Assembly (NCBI GenBank): GCA_023409615.1
Contig: JAEYRF010000223.1
Coordinates: 1-25,345, forward strand
DNA length: 25,345 nucleotides
DNA from: Bacillota bacterium
GTDB taxonomy: Bacteria; Bacillota; Clostridia; Acetivibrionales; DTU013
Reading direction: 5' to 3'
Shown here: piece after piece, positions 16,076-23,053 of the stretch
How the letters are laid out: the number at the start of each line of letters is the position of its first letter
Position numbering within the stretch: the first letter of the stretch is position 1
Translations under genes and position numbers: made by a program
The notes under the pieces: generated by a model
Told to the model about the DNA's origin: nothing
What the model saw: the letters and a program-made list of their open reading frames with translations, nothing else
Databases searched by the model: none

Positions 16076-17081
16076 GGTGGAGACCATAATGCTAAACATT
16101 CAGAAGGCCCCAGAGGTCACTCTTGATTTAAAGCAATATGATGGCGGCCATTTTAGTATGGATCTGCCAACAGGATGGAAGCTGGAAACGGTGGGTGAAT
16201 ATGAGAATTTCGGCTTCCGGGCCTATGATCCCAACAATCCCGCAAGACAAATATTCTTCTATGGAAATATGAAGTACTTTTTAAAGAGTGATGCAGGCAA
16301 GAAGGCATGGGAAACATACCTCGCATATGGAGGTTATGGCGATGCTCAGGTATATGCTGATGCTTATGTTCTTTCTCCGGCCACAACAGAGCAATTCTTT
16401 TACACCTTTAATGACTATACCTCATATGCTAAGAAATACGGTGTGGTACATAACTTTGCTGCTTTTAATGATCTGGAAATAGTAGAGAGTACGCCGCGTA
16501 ATTCGCCAATTGCTTCTAACTGTGTGGACGATTCAATTGTCAGAGCACTTTTCACTCAAAATGATATACCTTGTGAAGGACTTTTTGCGGCTGGAGTTGC
16601 TGATGCCATGACATCTTATATGTATAATACTGATGCTGGGTACTATGTCGTTTATTATATAACGGGAATCTCCGCACCGGCAGACGAGTTTTATGCGCTT
16701 CAGAACACGCTTTCACAATCTCTATCCAGCTTCAGTTATTCTCAAAGCTATATCGATCAGGGAGTTCAACGGATCGATGAAGGAACGAAGCTAGCATTGG
16801 AAATCGGCAAGATGCTCTCACAAGCGTCAGATTCATACAATCAGGCATGGCATGACCGTCAGCGTCCAATTGATGCATTATCTCAAAAACGAAGCGATTC
16901 CAGGCTTGGTTATGACCGGATCTATGATACAGAGACAGGGGAAACATATCGTGCAGAGCTTGGTTTTTATGATGATTATGACATCAATCGGGATGACTAT
17001 GCAAACCGGAATCTACAGCTGGTACCTGACGATGGCTATAGTCTCTATGAAAAGAGAATATCGGGATATATCACCAAGTAA
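15369..17081 (+). CDS. Secreted SLH protein with unrecognised C-terminal domain
   Basis: A 570 aa exported protein. The signal peptide (residues 1-27) and three SLH repeats (about 45-222) are nearly identical to those of the gene at 13574, although SLH2 reads TRGEM in place of TRAEM. After residue about 235 the sequence changes to a domain of roughly 330 aa that I cannot name. It has strand-rich GHFSMDLPTGWKLETV, FGFRAYDPNNPARQIFFYG, a central SNCVDDSIVRALF with two Cys nearby, aromatic YYVVYYITGISAPADEFY, and a helical C-terminal part (residues about 460-530) with a Gln/Arg-rich HDRQRPIDALSQKR segment. No catalytic motif is obvious. It lacks the transglutaminase triad. Position within the array implies a wall-attached role. 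Confidence 0.8.
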   Translation: MKKVQRILAALCIVFITLTTLTFNVYSAEPSMTNFEKAQSYKPGQFPDISENEWFGFNKQRVVSKVYELGLMQGKGAMFDPNAGVTLAEAVTMAARLNNIYSGGDWEFHQSSPWYYTHLEYAVYKDIVGFETFKDLAKSATRGEMAYIFARALPEGEFAAINKIDALPDVNSGTPYQSEILRLYKSGILTGNDAYGTFGPNETITRAQAAAIITRIAIPSERVSFTPAKKDEAKDKVETIMLNIQKAPEVTLDLKQYDGGHFSMDLPTGWKLETVGEYENFGFRAYDPNNPARQIFFYGNMKYFLKSDAGKKAWETYLAYGGYGDAQVYADAYVLSPATTEQFFYTFNDYTSYAKKYGVVHNFAAFNDLEIVESTPRNSPIASNCVDDSIVRALFTQNDIPCEGLFAAGVADAMTSYMYNTDAGYYVVYYITGISAPADEFYALQNTLSQSLSSFSYSQSYIDQGVQRIDEGTKLALEIGKMLSQASDSYNQAWHDRQRPIDALSQKRSDSRLGYDRIYDTETGETYRAELGFYDDYDINRDDYANRNLQLVPDDGYSLYEKRISGYITK

Positions 17082-17132
17082 TTACGAATATGTAATCAGT
17101 GAGAAAAAGACATTATGAGAGGTAGAGTTTAA

Positions 17133-18809
17133 ATGAGAAAAACACAGCGAATTTTGGCAGCCCTATGTATAGTCTTTATCACACTTACAGCATTAACGTT
17201 TAGTGTCTACGGCGCAGAGCCTGTGCAGACAGCGGACGCTGTCACGGATGTTTCGACGGTTGCCGGGCTTCGGACAGCGCTGGAAAATGACGCAGGCGCT
17301 CATATCAGGCTGACAAAGAATATCACCTTCACCAGGGCAAACGCAGCCGACGAGGATGGTGGCGTTAACCTGGGAGAGGGCTATTACATAATTGATTTGA
17401 ACAACTATAAAATTGAATACAACTATATAGGCAGGAACGGTGACCCCAACGGTTCGCCGCTGGTCACCCGTAACACAAAAGGTCTTACCATCAACGGCCC
17501 CGGAAATATCATAGGTGGGGCGTATGCTGTTGAACAAGGTAACCCCAGGGGTTTTTTAAAGGTCAACGGCGGAAAGCTTCAGGGCGTTATAAACTCCGGA
17601 ATCCGTATGACCGGCGGTGTTGCCTACATCAATGGAGGGACTCTCACCGGTAATTTCTACGGCGTTTTCCACGAAGACGGCATAGTCGTCTTGAATGGCG
17701 GGACAGTAAAAAGCGTACGTTATAAGAATATGGGGTATCAGTCGCGACAATACGGTGTGGTCAAAAATGGCATTTTCACCGGCAACGCCACTCTCGATGA
17801 CCTTGTTTTGATTGTCGATGACCTCACCATCAGCGCAGGCTCCAGCATAAAGACGGTTCGCGGCGGTGGACTGATCGTTAAGAATAGCTTTGTCAACAAT
17901 GGAACATTCACCCATGAATCCGGTATCAAAAGTATAGGTGGCGAGGCGCTTATAATTAATTATTTGGGAGTCACAATCGGACAGGATGTAGCGTTCAAAT
18001 CTCTAAAGATGCAGGAACGCGCGTGGCTGACCATAGAAAACGGAGCGACTGTGACTGTCAGTGACGCCTTTGTAACGGAGCAGGGCTGCTCCATCATAGC
18101 TAAAGAGGGAACACTCAGGCTTTTGGGCAGCATCGACCACAGCGGATATGCCGAAGGCGTTCCTGAGCTTGAGGCCCTTCAGGGCGACAACGGCGGCGGA
18201 GACCCGGGTCAGGGTCAGGGACCAGGGCCAGGGCAAGGGCCGGGGTCGGAGCAGCGTGACTTTATTATGGAGACCACTGCTGCCGAGAAGCTCAAGGCAC
18301 TGGGGCTATTTCAAGGCGTCGGTACCAACCCGGACGGCAGTACAAACTTTGACCTCGCTCGCAAACCCTCGCGCACAGAGGCGCTGGTCATGCTCATACG
18401 TCTGCTCGGCAAGGACAACGAGGCCACATCCGGAAGCTGGACCCATCCCTTCACCGATGTCCCAAAGTGGGCGGACAATTATGTTGGATATGCCTATGAA
18501 AACAAGCTCACAAATGGTATCTCCACCACCGAGTTCGGTACAGGAACTGCCTCCTACAAGACATATCTGACCTTCGTTTTGCGTGCGCTTGGCTACTCGG
18601 ATAAGGAAGGTGTCGATTTCACATGGGACATGCCTGATGATCTGGCGCTTTCTATAGGTATCATGGCTGTGGGTATGCACCATGAAGATTTCCTCCGAGC
18701 AGACGTTGTGCTGGTTTCCGAAGCTGCATTGAATGCAATGCTCAAGGATGGCAGTAATTCATTGCTTGATAAGCTGATTGAAGATGGTGCTGTAACACAG
18801 ACACCATAG
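17133..18809 (+). CDS. Secreted beta-helix-like SLH protein with Gly/Pro linker
   Basis: A 558 aa exported protein. Residues 1-29 are nearly the same signal peptide as in the two SLH genes upstream (QRILAALCIVFITLTALTF). Residues about 40-350 are rich in short strands and Gly/Asn turns (LRLTKNITF-like, GLTINGPGNIIGG, VAYINGGTLTGNFYG, LTISAGSSIKTVRGGG), fitting a right-handed beta-helix of the pectate-lyase/adhesin type without clear catalytic residues. A linker near 352-372 is built of Gly-Gln/Gly-Pro units. Residues about 378-550 hold three SLH repeats, with SRTEALVMLIRLLG, FTDVPKWADNYVGYAYENKL and a degenerate third. SLH is C-terminal here, opposite to its neighbours. GC content looks higher than in flanking genes, suggesting a separate origin for the body. 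Confidence 0.83.
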   Translation: MRKTQRILAALCIVFITLTALTFSVYGAEPVQTADAVTDVSTVAGLRTALENDAGAHIRLTKNITFTRANAADEDGGVNLGEGYYIIDLNNYKIEYNYIGRNGDPNGSPLVTRNTKGLTINGPGNIIGGAYAVEQGNPRGFLKVNGGKLQGVINSGIRMTGGVAYINGGTLTGNFYGVFHEDGIVVLNGGTVKSVRYKNMGYQSRQYGVVKNGIFTGNATLDDLVLIVDDLTISAGSSIKTVRGGGLIVKNSFVNNGTFTHESGIKSIGGEALIINYLGVTIGQDVAFKSLKMQERAWLTIENGATVTVSDAFVTEQGCSIIAKEGTLRLLGSIDHSGYAEGVPELEALQGDNGGGDPGQGQGPGPGQGPGSEQRDFIMETTAAEKLKALGLFQGVGTNPDGSTNFDLARKPSRTEALVMLIRLLGKDNEATSGSWTHPFTDVPKWADNYVGYAYENKLTNGISTTEFGTGTASYKTYLTFVLRALGYSDKEGVDFTWDMPDDLALSIGIMAVGMHHEDFLRADVVLVSEAALNAMLKDGSNSLLDKLIEDGAVTQTP

Positions 18810-18849
18810 TTCATAGTGTTGAAAAAATACCGAAGGGAGAAAGGTTGAA

Positions 18850-20859
18850 ATGAAAAAATTGAAAGTGTGGTTGTTTCTTCTATGTAGCGTTATAGTTATG
18901 GCTCTAATGCCCACGGTGGCGCAGGCGGAGGGTGTAGCGTATATTGAATCTGATATTACGGTAGATACGACATGGCATGCCGGAACATACTATATCTGCC
19001 ATGTGGGTAACCGTGAGCCAATAGTGAAGGAAGGCGTTACGCTGACAATTGAAAGTGGCTCGACGGTGTATTTTGGCAATCGTGTCAATGTACCCGTACC
19101 AGATACCGGCAAATACCCTTATTCCTCTCTTACGGTGAATGGCACATTGATCGCCAACGGGGTAACATTTACCACTATCCCCGACAGTGAGGGAGAAACT
19201 TTATGGAAGGATGCCGGATGGCAAGGAATTATTGCCAACTCTGTAGATCCGGCAAAACCGGCCAGTCTCTCCTTTACTAATTGCACATTTAGAAACTGCC
19301 GTGGCGCCTATACCGTGTCAGGCGTAGAGAGAAATGGGGTTGATGATGGCCAAGAGGTCAACATTACCGTAAATAATTGTGTTTTTGAAAGCCCAAACAA
19401 AACTGATTTATACCCATTCTCGGCGGCTATATATTACAGCAATGGGCAAAATCGTGCAGGGAAAGGAACCATTTCCGTCAAAAACACAGAATTTACAGAC
19501 TATAACCGCGGCATTATAGTGGGAGGTAACCAGCGGGACGATATCGATATAAGTATTGATGGATGTACATTCAACAATGTTTCAAAAGAGCTCATAAGAA
19601 TTGAAAGCGGAAGGTCAGCCGTTTTACAGAACTGTACATTTAATGATATCAAGGAGGGAATGGAACGTACAGTTGAAATCTTTTATGCACAAAATGAGAG
19701 AAGCTCAGCAGATCAAACGGTGACAATCAGCGGCAATAAATTCAACGGTGACGAAACAACTGTCAAATATCCAATTGTAGTCGGAGCAAATGCTAAAATA
19801 AATGAGAATGTTGATGGCGTCCCCAACACTTTTAGCAGGACTTATCCTAAAGCTTATCGGTATATTAGATTCTCTGGCGGTATAGGTAGTATCAGTACAA
19901 CATACGCCTCTGCTGAGCACGCGGTTTGGGGTTACGCAGGCACCCCGTATCTGATGACTAACGATGTGAGGGTTTATGATTATGATAATGAGGCTCAAAA
20001 TGATGGCATCCACAGCTCTCTCGTAATCAAACCCGGCGTTACTGTTAACTTTGCTGCGCATGTAGGACTTGACATAGACGGAGCATTAACAGCTGAGGGA
20101 AGAGCAGACAAACACATTACCTTCCGAAAAAAGCCAGGTGCTGATTGGTGCTTTGGACTTACAGCCGGCGGTGCTCTTGAGGGTCCCATCAGCTTAAAAT
20201 ACTGTGATTTTATAGGCCTGAATCATGGCATTATTAAGGTGAAAAGTACAGCTTCGACACCTCTCATTGAGATTGAAAACTGTACAGTTCAAAGCGCCTC
20301 TGATGCGCAGGACAATCTTTTTACCGATGTGAGTGAGAAGGACTGGTTCTATGATGCGGTAAGTTTTGCCTATGAAAATGGTTTAATGACAGGCACCGGC
20401 ACTAAGACCTTCAGTCCTGCGGCCAACACCTCCCGGAGCATGATAGTAACCATCCTCTGGAGACTTGAAGGCGAGCCGGACGGGGCAGATCTGGGATCCT
20501 TTGCCGACGTTGCGGATGGAAAATGGTATTCCAAGGCAGTGGCGTGGGCCGCTGAGAATGGCATTGTAGATGGCTACTCTGCGGATAAGTTCGGGCCGGA
20601 AGACATTATTACCCATGAACAGATGGTAAAGATACTTTACTCTTACGGGGATTACAAGAAATACAATGTAGGCGCCCGCGGCGATATCTCAGCCTTCACC
20701 GACAGCCCCTCCGGCTGGGCATTGGAATATATGAAATGGGCAGCTGCCGAGGGCTTGCTTCAGGGCAAGGACAATGTACTTCTTAGCTCGCGGGGTAACA
20801 CAACGCGCAGCGAATGTGCAGTCATTTTACAGAGATTTATCGAAAAATATGACCCATAG
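18850..20859 (+). CDS. Secreted right-handed beta-helix SLH protein
   Basis: A 669 aa exported protein. Signal peptide at 1-26 (MKKLKVWLFLL to VAQA). Residues about 30-480 are a parallel beta-helix with repeating turns such as FTNCTFRNC, VNNCVFE, IDGCTFNNV, LQNCTFNDI and IENCTV. Residues about 489-541, 547-600 and 608-667 are three SLH repeats (FTDVSEKDWFYDAVSFAYENG, FADVADGKWYSKAVAWAAENG trimmed, FTDSPSGWALEYMKWAAAEG). The signal peptide differs from the preceding genes but is shared with the homologue at 23054. The two homologues align along the helix to about residue 480, then this one turns into SLH while the other goes on as beta-helix. AAGGGAGAAAGG precedes the start, 40 bases after the previous stop. 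Likely a wall-bound adhesin or glycan-binding protein. Confidence 0.86.
   Translation: MKKLKVWLFLLCSVIVMALMPTVAQAEGVAYIESDITVDTTWHAGTYYICHVGNREPIVKEGVTLTIESGSTVYFGNRVNVPVPDTGKYPYSSLTVNGTLIANGVTFTTIPDSEGETLWKDAGWQGIIANSVDPAKPASLSFTNCTFRNCRGAYTVSGVERNGVDDGQEVNITVNNCVFESPNKTDLYPFSAAIYYSNGQNRAGKGTISVKNTEFTDYNRGIIVGGNQRDDIDISIDGCTFNNVSKELIRIESGRSAVLQNCTFNDIKEGMERTVEIFYAQNERSSADQTVTISGNKFNGDETTVKYPIVVGANAKINENVDGVPNTFSRTYPKAYRYIRFSGGIGSISTTYASAEHAVWGYAGTPYLMTNDVRVYDYDNEAQNDGIHSSLVIKPGVTVNFAAHVGLDIDGALTAEGRADKHITFRKKPGADWCFGLTAGGALEGPISLKYCDFIGLNHGIIKVKSTASTPLIEIENCTVQSASDAQDNLFTDVSEKDWFYDAVSFAYENGLMTGTGTKTFSPAANTSRSMIVTILWRLEGEPDGADLGSFADVADGKWYSKAVAWAAENGIVDGYSADKFGPEDIITHEQMVKILYSYGDYKKYNVGARGDISAFTDSPSGWALEYMKWAAAEGLLQGKDNVLLSSRGNTTRSECAVILQRFIEKYDP
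20418..20572 (+). repeat. Source copy of the 155-bp SLH fragment
   Basis: Part of SLH1-SLH2 of the beta-helix protein; duplicated at 15086-15240 without indels. Confidence 0.85.
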
Positions 20860-20948
20860 CATAACAAGGTTACATAATGTTCATCATCCTACAAGGTGCC
20901 TAGACTAAACTAAGCAAAGCTACAAATGATATGCAACACAATAATGAT

Positions 20949-20982
20949 AAGGGTGCTGTTTCGCAAGGGATGGCGCCTTTCT
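20949..20982 (+). terminator. Possible terminator ending array unit 1
   Basis: AAGGGTGCTG and the following ATGGCGCCTTT can form an 8-11 bp stem with several G-U pairs, followed by CTCTTTGC. The T-run is poor. It lies about 90 bases after the last gene of unit 1 and before the second leader, so its position suits a terminator. Confidence 0.4.
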
Positions 20983-21003
20983 CTTTGCTAATCCGCTATT
21001 AAC

Positions 21004-21116
21004 ACACCTATACCAAAACTATACCAAAACTATACCCTGCTTTTTGCCCGTCTGTACCCTATCTGGACTGTCCGTACAGTATATTTTCATTTATGCTGAT
21101 ACTGGAGGTGAGCGAT
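21004..21116 (+). repeat. Array leader copy 2 with 11-bp direct repeats
   Basis: Near copy of 13112-13213. CTATACCAAAA occurs at 21008-21018 and 21019-21029 with a partial third copy at 21030-21036, one unit more than in leader 1. It lies about 110 bases before the second small lead gene. The 11-bp period is close to one helical turn. Confidence 0.6.
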
Positions 21117-21434
21117 ATGACATCACAGAGACGATGTTTTCCCTATGAGAAAAACATCGTCATAAACGCCCTTTACGATACCATCGAGGCATTGGGGCTA
21201 TCCCTTGACAGCTCAAACAGCATGCGTGGCACGTTGATAGTTTCCGACACTGAGCATACCGGTAAAATGCGTATCGCACTCGGCTTTGACGCAGGCAAAG
21301 ACCAAACTCAGGTAGAGATCTTTCCTGACGACACCGGAATAGACGTTACTGAAATCTGGGGTACAGTCGTTCTGGATGAACTCTCGGGAAGAATGACGCA
21401 TCTGCATCAACTCATTCGTGAAAGCAGCGACTGA
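21117..21434 (+). CDS. Small unrecognised protein, lead gene of SLH unit 2
   Basis: A 105 aa paralogue of the protein at 13214-13552, roughly 85 percent identical by eye over the shared length. It keeps CFPYEKNIVINALYDTIEAL, the GTLIVSD and VEIFPDDTGID strands and the VLDELSGRM helix. A substitution cluster near 21430 creates an earlier stop, so the C-terminal GLYGTKH of copy 1 is absent. GGAGGTGAGCG precedes ATG 21117. An SLH-transglutaminase gene follows after 40 bases, as in unit 1. Two intact paralogues in the same place support a real gene rather than a spurious frame. No function is recognised. Confidence 0.75.
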   Translation: MTSQRRCFPYEKNIVINALYDTIEALGLSLDSSNSMRGTLIVSDTEHTGKMRIALGFDAGKDQTQVEIFPDDTGIDVTEIWGTVVLDELSGRMTHLHQLIRESSD

Positions 21435-21474
21435 TTATTTGGACGAAGCACTAAGATATGAAAGGCGGATATAT

Positions 21475-22995
21475 ATGAAAAGCGGAATTTTCATGAAAAG
21501 AACACATCGCATTCTAGCAGCCATATGTATAGTCTTTATCACACTGACAACATTGACCTTTAATGTCTACGGCGCAGAGCCTTCAATGTCCAACTTTGAA
21601 AAGACGCAAAGCTATAAGCCGGGGCAGTTTCCCGATATCAGCGAAAATGAATGGTTCGGCTATAATAAGCAGCATGTTGTTTGCAAGGCGTATGAATTGG
21701 GCCTGATGCAGGGAAAAGGCGACAAGTTTGACCCAAATGCCGGAGTTACCTTAGCTGAAGCAGTTACAATGGCCGCAAGGGTAAGTAATATTTATAACGG
21801 CGGCGACTGGGTGTTTCACCAAAGCTCTCCTTGGTATTACTCCTATCTGGAATATGCAGTCCATAAAGAGATCGTCGAATTTGAAACTTTTGAAGATCTT
21901 ACAAAGCCCGCCACCAGGGCGGAAATGGCCTACATATTTGCTCGTGCTCTTCCCGAAGGTGAATTCACCGCTATTAACACGATAGAAGCTCTGCCTGATG
22001 TCAATTCTGATACGCCCTACTATAGCGAAATACTTAGGCTATACAAAGCGGGTATTCTTACAGGCAACGATGCATATGGCACTTTTGGACCAAAGGATTC
22101 GATTACCCGTGCACAGGCAGCAGCTATCATAACGAGGATAGCCCTTCCCACGGAAAGAATAGAATTCACTGTTATACCGGAGAAAAAAGAAGAACCCTCG
22201 AAAACAGAAGACCCGGCGAGTGAAGAGTCTGTAAGCTCTACACCTGTCTGGAGCAAGGTCTATACTCAGTGGATGAAGGTGAAAACCCGGGATGCACTGT
22301 ACAAGTTGATCGATGCCGCGTACGTAAACCTGGTCCCGCAGTTTGAGGTCATGCTCGAAAATGATGTGTTTGATGCATTCGAAGATAGTAGAGATTTCTT
22401 TGCGCATCATCCAGAATACGGCAACACCAACTCGAATTACAATTATCAAACAAAGAAGTTTAGTTTTAAAGCAGACTATCCTCTGTTCCACCAAATGCAG
22501 GCGCTCATATTCAACCGAAATGCAGTTGAACAATATGTGCAGGACGAGATCAGGGGTTATGATACCCAAATGAGCGCCATATTGGCTAAAATTATAACTC
22601 CGGGCATGACCGACCGGCAAAAGGTCAAGGCTGTGCACGACTATATGGTTGTCAACTACAAGTATGATGTTGATTTCGAGTCAGGCCTGTATGGCAAGGA
22701 TACCTATGCATTTTATGGGCTTTTGAAAAACGACACCGGTGTCTGCCAGGCATATGCCGAATTGTTCTACATGTTTATGGGCTATTTAGATATAGAATGC
22801 TACTATTTAGGCGGCTGGGCAAAGGGCTCATCGGGCAAGTATGAACCTCATGCATGGAATGTTATTTATATTGACGACAGCGTCTACCATGTTGACGTGA
22901 CCTTTGACGACCCTGTGCCTGACGCGGGCAGCAAAATCTCCTATAAATATTTTCTATTAACAACCAAGGAAATAGCAAAGGATCATAGTTGGTGA
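21475..22995 (+). CDS. Secreted SLH-transglutaminase-like protein 2
   Basis: A 506 aa paralogue of the protein at 13574-15085 over its whole length. Signal peptide at about 1-34, slightly longer because translation begins at ATG 21475 (AAGGCGG six bases upstream) before the ATG 21493 that aligns with the start of its homologues. Three SLH repeats (about 50-230) with TRAEMAYIF and TRAQAAAIITRI, a Glu/Pro/Ser linker, then the transglutaminase-like domain with Cys424 in TGVCQAY, His459 in PHAWN and Asp474 in YHVDVTF. The triad is intact, and the protein ends in DHSW. Divergence from copy 1 is spread evenly and higher than between the 13574 and 15369 genes, so this is an older duplicate. Confidence 0.88.
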   Translation: MKSGIFMKRTHRILAAICIVFITLTTLTFNVYGAEPSMSNFEKTQSYKPGQFPDISENEWFGYNKQHVVCKAYELGLMQGKGDKFDPNAGVTLAEAVTMAARVSNIYNGGDWVFHQSSPWYYSYLEYAVHKEIVEFETFEDLTKPATRAEMAYIFARALPEGEFTAINTIEALPDVNSDTPYYSEILRLYKAGILTGNDAYGTFGPKDSITRAQAAAIITRIALPTERIEFTVIPEKKEEPSKTEDPASEESVSSTPVWSKVYTQWMKVKTRDALYKLIDAAYVNLVPQFEVMLENDVFDAFEDSRDFFAHHPEYGNTNSNYNYQTKKFSFKADYPLFHQMQALIFNRNAVEQYVQDEIRGYDTQMSAILAKIITPGMTDRQKVKAVHDYMVVNYKYDVDFESGLYGKDTYAFYGLLKNDTGVCQAYAELFYMFMGYLDIECYYLGGWAKGSSGKYEPHAWNVIYIDDSVYHVDVTFDDPVPDAGSKISYKYFLLTTKEIAKDHSW

Positions 22996-23053
22996 TACGA
23001 GATATCTGACGTATAAGATGGTGATAGAAACATTGAAGGGGAGAGATGAAATA

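Noticed and set aside
17193..17915. Minus-strand open frames of 114 and 119 codons
   Set aside because: They are antisense to the beta-helix gene, whose signal peptide and repeats are plain on the other strand; GC-rich codons lengthen shadow frames here.
13112..21470. Repeats considered as an insertion sequence or CRISPR array
   Set aside because: No transposase, terminal inverted repeat or regularly spaced unique spacers; the repeats are parts of protein genes and their leaders.
22039..22638. A 199-codon open frame on the minus strand
   Set aside because: It is antisense to the SLH-transglutaminase gene, and the related 13574 gene keeps no equivalent frame of the same length in the same place.
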